A DNA stretch of 64,000 nt from Bartonella phoceensis (GTDB taxonomy: Bacteria > Pseudomonadota > Alphaproteobacteria > Rhizobiales > Rhizobiaceae). Positions 30,878-42,615 of this stretch are shown one piece after another (positions within the stretch are counted from its first letter, which is position 1; every line of letters begins with the position of its first letter). The stretch spans positions 62,001 to 126,000 of the forward strand of contig NZ_CADEAD010000004.1 in the NCBI RefSeq assembly GCF_902825145.1. The letters are read 5' to 3'. The position numbers and the translations under genes were made by a program. The notes under the pieces are model-generated. The model was given only the letters and a program-made list of their open reading frames with translations. It ran no database searches and was not told the origin of the DNA.

Positions 30878-32155
30878 AATTAATATATTAACCAAATGAT
30901 AAAGGGATTTTTAGGTTATTGATTCCGTAAAGTTTTTAGTTCTATTCCTCATTTCTGGGAGCTTTTTCCTTGTAGAGTTTATTTTTATGATCAACACTAC
31001 ACCCTGTTTACGGAGAGATGGTATACTATTGGCTGTCTAGCCCAAAAACGCTTTATATTGTAGATTGTTATACCTAAATTGGTAGCATATATTGCTCCTT
31101 TTCTTAAAGCATATGCTGATTTTTTGATATTTGGTTACATGCTTTTAAAATATAGGCCAAAAATTTATTTTAGAGAATGTCTTACTGCTTTTACCGCATA
31201 TAAATGTCTCATTTTAGAGAAGGCGAACTTGAAATATTTTGATTCATTTAGGCGATATTGGAAGAAAGATATCTTTTTGGAATGGGCTTTTTTCTGTTTT
31301 TAAATAAAATGATATATTCCATCATGTTTTTCAATTGATTCAAGTTGCATCACCACGATATAAATTTATTTTCTATTAATTCGTATCCTTGTTTTTTGCT
31401 TCTTGCATAGTTTGTGCAGTATTTGATGTGTTATGGTCGTGGGATGTGCGAGATGGTTTATCATCTTACGCTTAGACGCATTTCATTTATGTCGTAAATC
31501 ATGCTTTTATTGAAAATTATTATGAGAGAAAAGGGAGAAGCCTTATAGCTACTCCCATAGGGTAAGCAGCTTTTGTTAAGATTTGCTTCATGGATTTTTC
31601 TAAAGATTCGATAGTTTTATTGATGCGTTCAATTTATTTTTTATTATGGGTACGTGTACGCATTTTTCTTCATGCGCAAGGGAGCTGATTACTTGAGTAA
31701 GGCATGTGTCATAATTCATGAAACTACACTGTTTATATTCTGTATAAAGGCAGTTATTTGTAATGAAGGATTTGTAATTGCAATTTATAGATTTAAAATT
31801 TTTCTTTAGTTCTAGATATGATGCACCACAGGTGCATATATATTATTCTAAGTGTACGGTGCGTCTTAATCCGATTGTTTGTATTCTACTGTAGAATAGA
31901 ATATTTTACCTAATAAGTCTAAAATTTTATCAAGAAGGTTGATACAAATTGTGTCTGGGCATTCAATTGAAATTATTGAAATATTTTAAATGCAGATAAT
32001 TGGCACAATGGTTGATAATTGTGGGTTGATATCCGTACTGTGAAAGTGGTGAAATGGCCATGTATCAGAAATTCTTAATGACAAAAACTTCTCTTGATAG
32101 TGGTTTTGTTTCTAAAACCCTTGCTCTTTTTATGCGAATCTTATTTTGATAAATT
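30878..32155. other. Long spacer after ilvI with degenerate frames
   Basis: About 1.3 kb without a supportable gene. A plus-strand frame at 31079-31303 (TTG start, 74 codons) has no ribosome binding site. A minus-strand remnant at 31520-31663 is listed separately. I could find no trace of an ilvH/ilvN start directly after ilvI. Confidence 0.5.
31520..31663 (-). pseudogene. Possible gene remnant, unknown
   Basis: The frame reads MRTRTHNKK, a TAA at about 31634-31636, then IERINKTIESLEKSMKQ, ILTKAAYPMGVAIRLL and a stop. The composition after the stop looks coding-like and helical, but no family is recognised. It could be chance. Confidence 0.25.
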
Positions 32156-33277
32156 ATGCAATTTTCACGGGAACAGGATAATGCATTGAAGGCTGTTGCC
32201 GCGTGGTTAAGGGAAGGGCGTTCTCCACTTTTTCGCCTCTTTGGCTATGCGGGGACGGGTAAAACGACTCTTGCACGCTATTTTGCTGAAACAGTTGATG
32301 GTTCTGTCCAATTTGCGGCGTTTACAGGCAAAGCAGCACAGGTTTTGCGCTCTAAAGGTGCTAGTAATGCTTGTACTATTCATTCACTGATTTATTGTCC
32401 GCGTGGAGAAGAAGAAGTTTCCGATGAAGTAACAGGAAAAAAATCTATTGCACCAACATTTGCACTCAATCGAAAGAGTGCTGCTGCGCAAGCTAAGCTT
32501 ATCATTGTTGATGAGTGTTCGATGGTGGATGAACAATTGGCACGTGATTTAATGAGTTTTCGGACGCCAGTTCTTGTTCTTGGTGATCCGGGCCAATTGC
32601 CCCCTATCTCAGGAGGGGGCTTTTTTTCCAATAGTGCACCGGATTTTCTTCTTTCAGAAATCCATCGGCAAGCGCGTGATAATCCAATTGTTCGTTTGGC
32701 TATGGATGTGCGTGAAGGACGTGATATTGCTTATGGTGATTATGGGACAGCGCGCGTTATTACACGTAAAGAGGTGGACCAGCAATTGGTTTTGAACGCT
32801 GATCAGATGTTGGTAGGAGTTAACAGAACACGCCACCTTTATAATAAACGTTTGCGTGCGTTGAAGGGATTTACAGCAGATTATCCACAAGCGGGAGATA
32901 AGCTTGTGTGTTTGCGGAATGATCCTCATAAAGGCTTGTTGAATGGCTCTTTATGGAAGGTCATGACTTCACAGAGGGAAACTGTTAAACCAGGTATTAG
33001 CCTTCTTATTAAACCAGAAGAGAGCGATTATGGGGTGACGAAGATTAAGCTTTTAAAAGCAGTGTTTGAAGATCCTGATAATGAGATTTCATGGGCGTTA
33101 AAAAAAAGATATGATGATTTTGATTATGGATATGCGTTAACTGTTCATAAAGCACAAGGATCTCAATGGGACAATGTCGTTTTGTTTGATGAAAGTTTTG
33201 CGTTTCGTGATATGTATGCGCGTTGGCTTTATACGGGAATTACACGTGCGGCAGAGTATTTAACAATTGTTCGATAG
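32156..33277 (+). CDS. RecD-like ATP-dependent DNA helicase
   Basis: The 373-residue protein is a compact superfamily 1B (RecD/Dda-like) helicase. It has Walker A GYAGTGKT at 30-37, AFTGKAAQVLRSKG (motif Ia), IVDECSMVD near 118-126 (motif II), LGDPGQLPPISG (motif III) and the C-terminal YALTVHKAQGSQWDNVVLFDE and YTGITRAAE (motifs V-VI, UvrD_C_2 type). No nuclease or other RecBCD subunits are nearby. The family is often annotated as AAA ATPase or exonuclease V-like, and its exact role is unknown. The gene stands alone after a long spacer and 78 bases before pdxJ. Confidence 0.85.
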   Translation: MQFSREQDNALKAVAAWLREGRSPLFRLFGYAGTGKTTLARYFAETVDGSVQFAAFTGKAAQVLRSKGASNACTIHSLIYCPRGEEEVSDEVTGKKSIAPTFALNRKSAAAQAKLIIVDECSMVDEQLARDLMSFRTPVLVLGDPGQLPPISGGGFFSNSAPDFLLSEIHRQARDNPIVRLAMDVREGRDIAYGDYGTARVITRKEVDQQLVLNADQMLVGVNRTRHLYNKRLRALKGFTADYPQAGDKLVCLRNDPHKGLLNGSLWKVMTSQRETVKPGISLLIKPEESDYGVTKIKLLKAVFEDPDNEISWALKKRYDDFDYGYALTVHKAQGSQWDNVVLFDESFAFRDMYARWLYTGITRAAEYLTIVR

Positions 33278-33355
33278 GGAAAATATTTTTATTTTCTGGG
33301 TATTGGTGAATGTATTTTTCTAATTTTAGAATTGTATATGAAAATGGGAGTAGGC

Positions 33356-34090
33356 ATGGCCATAAAACTTTCGGTTAATCTTAATGCTATTGCCGTTTTG
33401 CGCAATCGGCGTAATCTTCCTTGGCCTGATATCAAGAATATTGGGCATATAGCACTTAAAGCTGGTGCTGCTGGTTTGACGGTTCATCCACGTCCTGATG
33501 AACGACATATTCGTTTTGCTGATTTGCCAGATATACGTTGTTTAATGAACAGAACGTTTCCTGCTGCTGAATTTAATATCGAAGGTTATCCAAGTGATGC
33601 GTTTTTGGATGTAGCAGAAAACTACGCTGATCAGATTACGCTTGTTCCTGATGATCCTTCTCAATCAACGTCTGATCATGGTTGGAATTTTGCTCGTCAT
33701 GCAGAATTTTTAGCACCTATTATTCAACGTTTGAAAACAAAAAAAATTCGTGTGTCTTTATTTGCTGACCCTATTGTTGATGGTCTTGATCTTGCTAAAA
33801 CGATTGGTGCTGATCGTGTGGAGTTTTATACTGGGTCTTATGGGGGTGCGTTTCAGGATAAGACAAAACAAGATCAAGAGCTCAATAAACTTGTTTTGGC
33901 CGCAGGAAGAGCGAAAGAACTGCAATTAGGTGTTAATGCAGGGCATGATCTGACAGTTACAAATCTTTCCGCCCTTGTCAGTCGCATTCCTTGGCTTGAT
34001 GAAGTTTCTATTGGTCATGGGTTGATTGCGGATGCGTTAGAATATGGAATGCATAACACGGTACAGCGTTTTATCCGATTATTGGTGTGA
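33356..34090 (+). CDS. pdxJ: Pyridoxine 5'-phosphate synthase PdxJ
   Basis: PdxJ makes pyridoxine 5'-phosphate from 3-hydroxy-1-aminoacetone phosphate and deoxyxylulose phosphate, the last ring-closing step of DXP-dependent vitamin B6 synthesis. From the ATG at 33356 the protein has 244 residues and begins [19 protein letters not shown], the family's usual start, with GGGAGT upstream. Other landmarks are [45 protein letters not shown] and [12 protein letters not shown]. In-frame upstream start codons at 33332 and 33338 would add residues not seen in the family. Confidence 0.94.
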   Translation: MAIKLSVNLNAIAVLRNRRNLPWPDIKNIGHIALKAGAAGLTVHPRPDERHIRFADLPDIRCLMNRTFPAAEFNIEGYPSDAFLDVAENYADQITLVPDDPSQSTSDHGWNFARHAEFLAPIIQRLKTKKIRVSLFADPIVDGLDLAKTIGADRVEFYTGSYGGAFQDKTKQDQELNKLVLAAGRAKELQLGVNAGHDLTVTNLSALVSRIPWLDEVSIGHGLIADALEYGMHNTVQRFIRLLV

Positions 34091-36120
<2,030 letters not shown>

Positions 36121-36165
36121 AATTCAAGATGAGATTACTATAAGAAAGTTCTCATGATTTATGTA

Positions 36166-36195
36166 TGAAAAGGGTAACTTTGGTTACCCTTTTTA
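36166..36195. terminator. Terminator between convergent ilvC and cycA-like gene
   Basis: AGGGTAAC (36171-36178) and GTTACCCT (36183-36190) form an 8-bp stem with a 4-base loop, with A-run before and TTTTT after, so it can act in both directions. Confidence 0.85.
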
Positions 36196-36205
36196 AATAC
36201 GTTTT

Positions 36206-37618
36206 TTATGTATAAGTTTTATTTGTTCTTCGGAATATTTTTTTTCTTATAAACATAAAATACATTATACCTAAGAAAATAAACCAAAAGATACTGTATT
36301 TTAAAGCTATTAGGGTATCATGTTCTAATGTCAACAAATAGAGCATGAAAGCAAAAAAGACTAAAACTACCCCGCACATGATGATACCGCCTGGCATTTT
36401 GTAGACGGATTCAGTATGCAGATGAGGGTGGTTACGACGATACACAATATAGCTAATCAAAATAACAGACCATACGAATAAAAATGCAATAGCTGAAATA
36501 CTTGTCACAATTGTAAAAGCGCTTATGATGCTTGGAGATGATGACACAATTGTATATCCTATTAAAATACATAGGCAGGAAAAGAACAGAGCATTGGCTG
36601 GAACATGGTATTTGGAAAGTTTTCCAAGAATGCGAGGCGCTCCTTTTTGTGTTGCAAGCCCATATATCATGCGGCTGGTAGAAAAAATACCACCATTTGC
36701 TGAAGAAGCAGCTGAAGTGAGAACGACAAAATTGACCAAACCAGCAGCTATCGGAATACCAGCAAGCCAAAACATGGAGACAAAGGGGCTTTTCTCTGGA
36801 ACAATTTGATCCCAAGGTGTAACTGACATAATCACACCCAGAGAAAAGATGTAAAAGAGTACAATACGAACTGGTATTGCATTAATTGCTTTTGGCAGAA
36901 CTTTTTTAGGTTCTTTGACCTCAGCTGCAGTTGTTCCGGCAATTTCGATACCAACAAAAGAAAAAATGGCAATTTGAAATCCAGCAAAAAAACCTGTAAT
37001 TCCTTGGGGAAATATATCTCCACCATTCCATATGTGACTGAGAGAAGCGACAGTACCATTTGGTGAGGTAAAGCCTGTAGTAATCATATAAAATCCAACA
37101 ACAATTAATGCTAAAATTGCTACGACTTTGATAAGACCAAACCAGAATTCAAGTTCACCAAAAAATTTTACGGCAAGGAGGTTAATGATTAAAAAGAAAC
37201 CAATGCAAGCAAAAACAACAATCCACGGATTAAGTGTTGGCCACCAGAAATGCATATAGTTAATGATAGCAATAATATCTGCAGCTCCAGTCACTATCCA
37301 GCTTAACCAATAGTTCCAGCCAACAAAAAAAGCAATTCCTGGTCCCAGCATATCAGTAGAAAAATCAATAAGAGATCGGTATTTTGAATTAGAAAGCAAC
37401 AATTCTCCCATAGCGCGCATTACAAAGTATAGGGCACATCCGATAATAGCATAAACGAGTATGATGGAAGGGCCTGCTACGCTAATTGTTTTTCCTGATC
37501 CCATGAAGAGACCTGTCCCAATAGCTCCACCGAGGGCTATAAGCTGTACGTGACGGTTGTCTAGTCCACGTTGTAGTTTTTTCTGAGGATTATCTTCTAA
37601 ATTTTGTTCATAATTCAT
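36206..37618 (-). CDS. cycA: Amino acid permease, CycA-like (D-Ser/D-Ala/Gly type)
   Basis: An inner-membrane proton symporter of the APC superfamily, amino acid transporter group. The 470-residue protein matches E. coli CycA in length and sequence: RHVQLIALGGAIGTGLFMGSGK, MRAMGELLLSN, FGELEFWFGLIKVVAI, FSFVGIEIAGTTAAEVKEP, VIMSVTPWDQIVPEKSPFV and VLTSAASSANGGIFSTSRM. About 12 membrane segments are present. AAAGGGA precedes the ATG. It converges with ilvC. The substrate is inferred from similarity to CycA. Confidence 0.87.
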   Translation of the reverse strand: MNYEQNLEDNPQKKLQRGLDNRHVQLIALGGAIGTGLFMGSGKTISVAGPSIILVYAIIGCALYFVMRAMGELLLSNSKYRSLIDFSTDMLGPGIAFFVGWNYWLSWIVTGAADIIAIINYMHFWWPTLNPWIVVFACIGFFLIINLLAVKFFGELEFWFGLIKVVAILALIVVGFYMITTGFTSPNGTVASLSHIWNGGDIFPQGITGFFAGFQIAIFSFVGIEIAGTTAAEVKEPKKVLPKAINAIPVRIVLFYIFSLGVIMSVTPWDQIVPEKSPFVSMFWLAGIPIAAGLVNFVVLTSAASSANGGIFSTSRMIYGLATQKGAPRILGKLSKYHVPANALFFSCLCILIGYTIVSSSPSIISAFTIVTSISAIAFLFVWSVILISYIVYRRNHPHLHTESVYKMPGGIIMCGVVLVFFAFMLYLLTLEHDTLIALKYSIFWFIFLGIMYFMFIRKKIFRRTNKTYT

Positions 37619-38892
37619 TTTTTGAAGGTTCCCTTTAATTATTTAAGATTCAAAATTACACTGAAAAAAGCAATCTCCTGTATCGAAGCATGATATAAAT
37701 GAGGAGTAAAGAAAAAAAACGTTTTTCATGATTTCATGTGGATAAAGAGAAAAGTATAGGAATGGCAAGGATATACTCCTTTACTCCCAAACAATACGGT
37801 AGATATTTTAGTATAGAGTTTTAAGTTTTAGCTAAGGTGACCGATAAATGGTTGATACAAAGATTTCGTATTATTATGTCAATTATTTTAAGTTTTTTCA
37901 AATAGTTGTAAGAAATTTCTCATATATTATAGCAAATTATACTCGTATAATAAAACTGTAATTATCATAGATTTTATAAAAAATATTTTATTATCATAAT
38001 AATAAAGTTTTAAGTTATTATATTACTTAATGATTTTTTTTTATAATCAAGAAAATAAAAAGATTTTTACAATTACCTTATTTAGTACTATAAATGGGAG
38101 ATTGTTACTTTTTTTGTGACAGATAGGTGAAAAACCTATAAGTTTTTTATTCTTAATTTGTGAATAGGAATTCTATTCAGATATTTATATCATTTGGTAA
38201 AATCTTACGAGAGACTCAGACTAATATCGTATAAAAGCTCTTTAGAAGATGACAAAGAAATACAACGTATTTATAGTGTTTCTTTTTCTGAAAAGATTAT
38301 AAAAAGATTTATTTCATATGGTTTATATCAAGAGAGAAAGATTCTTTTAAGAGATAAAGCCAGATGTTTATTGTAAGAGTTCCATATTAAATCTTTTTTG
38401 ATCCTTTGGCCACAAAGTGATGGAGATATTTGTTAGAGTTTTTGATAGGTTTCTCAAAAGAGCTTTGAAAATTAGAAAAATTAATAGAAAAGAGGAAAAT
38501 AATAATACATATTTTGTGGAGGTAAATGAAAAATTCTCTTCTCTTGGTTTTATTGTGAGTGTAGTTTAAAATTGGATTTTTTTTACTCAGTGGAAAAATG
38601 CAACCTTATATTAAGAATAGGTGGGGCATATGTTGTTTTTATGCATTTTTTTCAAAATTAGATTTTAATAGCAGAAAATTAAAAAACAGCATAAAGTTAT
38701 AAAAACCAATATTTGGTTGTAAAAACAAGAGAAAGCTTTGAAAAGAATAAACTGCTATAAAATCCAGACCAGATACACTTCAATAAAAGAAAGTTCGAAA
38801 ATCTTATCTCCAAATTTCTATTTGCTATTCCGTACCTTTTAAAAGATGTATGAAATCAAAAAGTTACTGATCTCATAAATTGAAAATTGAGA
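37619..38892. other. Long, very AT-rich spacer
   Basis: About 1.3 kb with no supportable gene. The first part must hold the promoter of the cycA-like gene. The stretch around 37860-38060 is extremely AT-rich. A 60-codon frame at 38194-38376 has only a TTG start, no ribosome binding site and no recognised family. Confidence 0.5.
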
Positions 38893-38968
38893 TGGTGGGT
38901 GATGAGGGGATCGAACCCACGACACGCTGATTAAGAGTCAGCTGCTCTACCGACTGAGCTAATCACCC
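38893..38968 (-). tRNA. tRNA-Lys (anticodon CTT)
   Basis: On the minus strand GGGTGAT pairs with ATCACCC, the D-arm region reads TAGCTCAGTCGGTAGAGCA, the anticodon arm is GCTGA-CTCTTAA-TCAGC with CTT, and the T-arm is GTGGGTTCGATCCC(C)T. The discriminator A and an encoded CCA are present. Confidence 0.95.
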
Positions 38969-39435
38969 ACAGCTTTTCAAAAGATGAGAATGAGCGGTTC
39001 TATAACGCTCATGAGGGGGGATGTCTAGATGGTTTTATTGTTTTTTATATGAAAATAGTAAAATCTATAGCTAAATTGGCTATACAGTTAAAAATATGAT
39101 ACGACCTCTTGATCTTATATAAAAATAGACCCATTATTAAAAGAGCTCTGTGAATTGAGTGTTCCGATTATTATGTGGAACTATAGTTGGAGGATTGTCG
39201 AGCATAATGCCCGAGGAAAATTCAGAAGAGCCTTCTTGTGGTTGTAAGCAATGTAGGCCCGTGTTCTGTTTTATAAATTTTATCAATAATCGTATGCCTT
39301 TAAGGAATATTTTGCCGTCGCTTGCTTTAAACGCAAAAGGATTGCGTTCGATATTCTTGATCAATTATGCGAATGAAAGCTCATGAATTTGTTTTGTCAA
39401 TTGCGCGCTTTTAAGTTTTTAAAAGGTGAACTGTA
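38969..39435. other. Spacer between tRNA-Lys and the TerC gene
   Basis: About 465 bases. Two 75-codon frames overlap almost completely on opposite strands (39137-39364 minus, 39159-39386 plus). Neither has a ribosome binding site or recognised family, so I call no gene here. AAAAGGTGAACTG before 39436 is the ribosome binding region of the next gene. Confidence 0.5.
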
Positions 39436-40986
39436 ATGGAGTGGATCACTGATCCCCATGCGTGGTTTGGCTTGGTCACGTTGATTTTTCTCGAAATCGT
39501 TTTAGGAGTGGACAACCTTGTCTTTATTGCAATTTTAGCTGAAAAATTGCCGATGCATTTGCGCGATCGTGCACGCTTGATCGGACTCACTTTAGCATTA
39601 GTGATGCGGCTTTTTCTTCTTACGGTTATTGGATGGGTAATGAATCTCGATACGATAATTTTTTCACTCTTCTCTTTTGTATTTAGTTGGCATAGTCTTA
39701 TTTTAATTGGTGGTGGGGCTTTTTTGCTGGCAAAAGGAACACTGGAATTACATGAAAGGTTAGAAGGGGTATTGCATGAAAGAAAAACAGGCGTCGCTTA
39801 TGCCGTTTTTTGGCAAGTAATTGTTCAAATCGTGGTGCTGGATGCCGTTTTTTCCCTCGATAGTATTATTACTGCAACAGGCATGATTGTAAAAGAGCAG
39901 GCGGTGGTTATGTATATAGCGGTCATTGCTGCTATGGGGGTGATGATGTATGGATCTGGCCCTCTTATGCGCTTTATTAATCGACATTCTACTATTGTCA
40001 TCCTTTGTCTTGGCTTTTTGATGATGATTGGTTTTACCCTTATTGTTGAAGGATTTGGTTTTCATATTCCGAAAGGGTATTTGTATGCTGCTATTGGTTT
40101 TTCTGTTCTCATTGAAGCTTTTAATCAAATTGGACGTCGTAATCGTGAAAAAATGATTACAACAAATAATCTACGTGGTCGAACAGCTGATGCTGTTTTA
40201 AGGCTTTTGGGAGGGGGAAATAAAGACAGCCATCTTGGTGAGACTGTAGATGTTATTGCTGAACAAGCAGCAGCTTCTGAGTTGTTTCGACCTGAAGAAA
40301 AAGAGATGATTCGTGGTGTTCTTGATTTGGCTGATCGTCCTGTTCGCTCTATCATGTCTCCACGCAATGAAATTGAATGGTTGGATTTAAATGGTGATGA
40401 GAATGAAATGCGTGAAGAACTACAACAGGTAAAACATAGTCGCTTAATTCTTGCACGTGAAAAAGTGGATGAGTTTGTTGGTGTTGCTTTGACAAAAGAT
40501 CTTCTTTTAAATTTGGCTGAGGGAAAAAAGATCAATTGGAAAAAAGCTATGCGAGAGCCCCTTGTGGTTCATGAAAATACGAGCGTTTTACGATTGATGG
40601 AGCAATTACGCCATTCTTCGATTCAGCTTGCAATTATTGTTGATGAACATGGATCTTTTGAAGGGATTGCAACGCCAACCGACATTCTTGAAGCCATTGC
40701 AGGTGATTTTCCTGATGATGATGAAGAACCCATGATTGCAGAACAACTTGAAAATGGAAGCATTCTTGTTGAGGGATATGCTGATATCCGTCGTTTGAGT
40801 GGTTATCTTGGGCGTAATCTTGTTGATGAGGCAGACCGCTATACAACTCTGGCTGGGTTTATGCTTTGGCGGTTTGGTCATTTGCCGAATGAAGGAGAAA
40901 GCTTTGAAGCTGATGGGTTGCGCTTTAAGGTTATAGAAATGGATCGCCGGAATGTATCTAAAATTTTGATTTCTCCCCTCGTGTAA
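39436..40986 (+). CDS. TerC-family membrane protein with CBS and CorC/HlyC domains
   Basis: The 516-residue protein resembles E. coli YoaE/YegH. An N-terminal TerC-type integral membrane domain (about 1-235, seven segments, with FLEIVLGVDNLVFIAIL and DAVFSLDSIITATG carrying membrane acidic residues) is followed by two CBS domains (about 290-420, IMSPRNEIEWLDLNG and LIVVHE-type segment LVVHENTSVLRLMEQL) and a C-terminal CorC_HlyC domain (ILVEGYADIRRLSGYLG). Such proteins are linked to metal ion export or metal-loading of exoenzymes. The exact ion is unknown. AAAAGGTGA precedes the ATG. Confidence 0.85.
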   Translation: MEWITDPHAWFGLVTLIFLEIVLGVDNLVFIAILAEKLPMHLRDRARLIGLTLALVMRLFLLTVIGWVMNLDTIIFSLFSFVFSWHSLILIGGGAFLLAKGTLELHERLEGVLHERKTGVAYAVFWQVIVQIVVLDAVFSLDSIITATGMIVKEQAVVMYIAVIAAMGVMMYGSGPLMRFINRHSTIVILCLGFLMMIGFTLIVEGFGFHIPKGYLYAAIGFSVLIEAFNQIGRRNREKMITTNNLRGRTADAVLRLLGGGNKDSHLGETVDVIAEQAAASELFRPEEKEMIRGVLDLADRPVRSIMSPRNEIEWLDLNGDENEMREELQQVKHSRLILAREKVDEFVGVALTKDLLLNLAEGKKINWKKAMREPLVVHENTSVLRLMEQLRHSSIQLAIIVDEHGSFEGIATPTDILEAIAGDFPDDDEEPMIAEQLENGSILVEGYADIRRLSGYLGRNLVDEADRYTTLAGFMLWRFGHLPNEGESFEADGLRFKVIEMDRRNVSKILISPLV

Positions 40987-41195
40987 CCAGAAAGAAAAAA
41001 GTATATTATTTTGATAGATCATCTTATAAAAAAATGCTTTCTTATGAGAGAGAACGAAAAGGGTATGGAGATTTTAGCCGATAAATTATGTTATTATTAT
41101 TTTTTAAATATGTTTTTGCGCATTGCAACATAGAGTAAGAAAAAGTTGAATTATCAGTGAATCTTTAAATTAGAGTAGGGGAATCTTCGGACTAA

Positions 41196-41288
41196 ATGAA
41201 GGATTTTATCAATGATCTGCTAGGAAGAGAGAACGGTACAGAGTTATCGGTGAAAGAGTCGTTAGTTTCAAAAATGACGATTGTATAG
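41196..41288 (+). CDS. Possible 30-residue peptide, unknown
   Basis: The frame starts MKDFINDLLGRENGTELS and stops at TAG, and GAGTAGGGGAA lies about 14 bases upstream, a poor spacing. It has no similarity I recognise. A hairpin with a T-run follows immediately, which is the only reason to list it. It may be a remnant or chance. Confidence 0.25.
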   Translation: MKDFINDLLGRENGTELSVKESLVSKMTIV

Positions 41289-41314
41289 GCATATATACAT
41301 TATGCCTGTGTTTT
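41287..41314 (+). terminator. Terminator-like hairpin
   Basis: AGGCATA and TATGCCT form a 7-bp stem with a 6-base loop, followed by GTGTTTTTTAG. It could end transcription from the TerC gene or from the small frame at 41196. Confidence 0.5.
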
Positions 41315-41647
41315 TTAGAGATAAAAATTTGATAGAATCGTTTTTTGTGTTTTTAATATGATCGTTTAGAGGAACTCTTTTTATTAGAAGTGTTACCGAG
41401 TGCATTATTCTATAAAATGGTAACCTCTTAATATTTCATGTTGGAAATTAATTGAAGATTATAGAAGCGGTTATTTTCTATATGCAATTCATTTGGCAGA
41501 TTAATGAATGGCTTTCTGAAAGAAAATTGAAGTGTCAATATCTCCATGTATTTTATACTGTTGTGTTGGTATAAAAAGAAAAGAATTGCAATTCTCAGTA
41601 TAAAAGAGATAAATAGAAAATCAATGGTTGCATTGATTTCCTTTCAT

Positions 41648-42601
41648 TTATTCAGGCGGTGTCTTGGGAGTTTGTTTCCAATATTGTTGAGCTTCAAAAA
41701 TTGCTACAATAAATAGCGAAATGATGAACGGTATGATCAAATAAAACATTCTAAATACAATAAGTGCCGCAACAACATCCGTTGGGTTTATATGAGGCAT
41801 ACCTGTTATGAATAAAGCCTCTAAAACACCAACTCCTCCTGCTGGAGCATTAGAGAGGAGAGTTATTGTAAAAGATGCTAGAAAAACACCAAGCACAGAA
41901 ATAAAATGAATATCTGTATTGTAAGGGAGAACAGCGTATATAATCCCTGCTGCTCCTAAAAGCTCTATGGGACTAATGAGAAGCTGTTGAATAACAATCT
42001 TTAGCCGTGGGTAGGAAAGTTGAATTTTTTTACTCAAGCGTAGGGGTTTTAATTGAAGCCAGCTGCCAAAAGTATAAAGTGCTATAAAACTTAGCAAAAT
42101 TGCTCCAACGGTTATTCCAAGCCACTCAGGAAGATCATCGTGAATGAGCGTGATAATTTCGGGTTGCAAAAGCAAAACGATTCCAAAAAGTAGGATTGTA
42201 CCTATCACAAAAGTAAAAGAGCAAAAACCTACTAATATCGCGATTTCTGTTCCATTTAATCCTTTCATTTTATAAGCGCGATAGCGCACGACTGCACCAG
42301 AAAAAACTGAAGCACCAATATTGTGTGAAAGAGCATAAGTTGTAAACGAACATATAGCGATAAAGATCCAAGAAATCTTATGTCCCAGATGTTGCAAGGC
42401 AATTCGGTCATATCCAGCAAGGGCAGCATAAGCTAGAAGAGAACACGAACAGGCTAACAGCCAGTGTTGTCCATCTAAATTACTCAAGCGTTCCAATACA
42501 TCACTAAAAGAAATGGCAGAAAGCTTTATATAAAGGATGCGGATAGATATCAGCATTGCTAAGATACCGATAAATGGCCATATAAACTGCTTTATTTTCA
42601 C
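41648..42601 (-). CDS. UPF0104 / LPG-synthase-TM-type membrane protein
   Basis: The 317-residue protein is almost wholly membrane-embedded, with about eight hydrophobic segments and the family pattern of the lysylphosphatidylglycerol synthetase transmembrane region: GYDRIALQHLGHKISW, IGASVFSGAVVRYRAY and NAPAGGVGVLEALFI. It lacks the soluble aminoacyl-transferase domain of true MprF, so it may be a flippase-like or unknown membrane protein. It starts 14 bases downstream of the antiporter gene and probably shares its transcript. Confidence 0.75.
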   Translation of the reverse strand: MKIKQFIWPFIGILAMLISIRILYIKLSAISFSDVLERLSNLDGQHWLLACSCSLLAYAALAGYDRIALQHLGHKISWIFIAICSFTTYALSHNIGASVFSGAVVRYRAYKMKGLNGTEIAILVGFCSFTFVIGTILLFGIVLLLQPEIITLIHDDLPEWLGITVGAILLSFIALYTFGSWLQLKPLRLSKKIQLSYPRLKIVIQQLLISPIELLGAAGIIYAVLPYNTDIHFISVLGVFLASFTITLLSNAPAGGVGVLEALFITGMPHINPTDVVAALIVFRMFYLIIPFIISLFIVAIFEAQQYWKQTPKTPPE

Positions 42602-42615
42602 GCTTCTTTATCCAT

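Larger units (their letters stand above)
40987..41647. other. Spacer with a tiny frame and a hairpin
   Basis: About 660 bases between two convergent genes. The only structure seen is a 30-codon frame (41196-41288) followed by a hairpin (41287-41314). Otherwise AT-rich sequence with no recognised gene. Confidence 0.45.

Noticed and set aside
38194-38376. 60-codon frame with TTG start
   Set aside because: No ribosome binding site and surrounded by sequence with no coding character.
39137-39386. Two 75-codon frames on opposite strands before the TerC gene
   Set aside because: They overlap almost fully, so at most one could be real, and neither has a start signal or recognisable similarity.
39370-39435. 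Manganese (yybP-ykoY) riboswitch before the TerC-family gene
   Set aside because: The leader is too short and shows none of the conserved loops.
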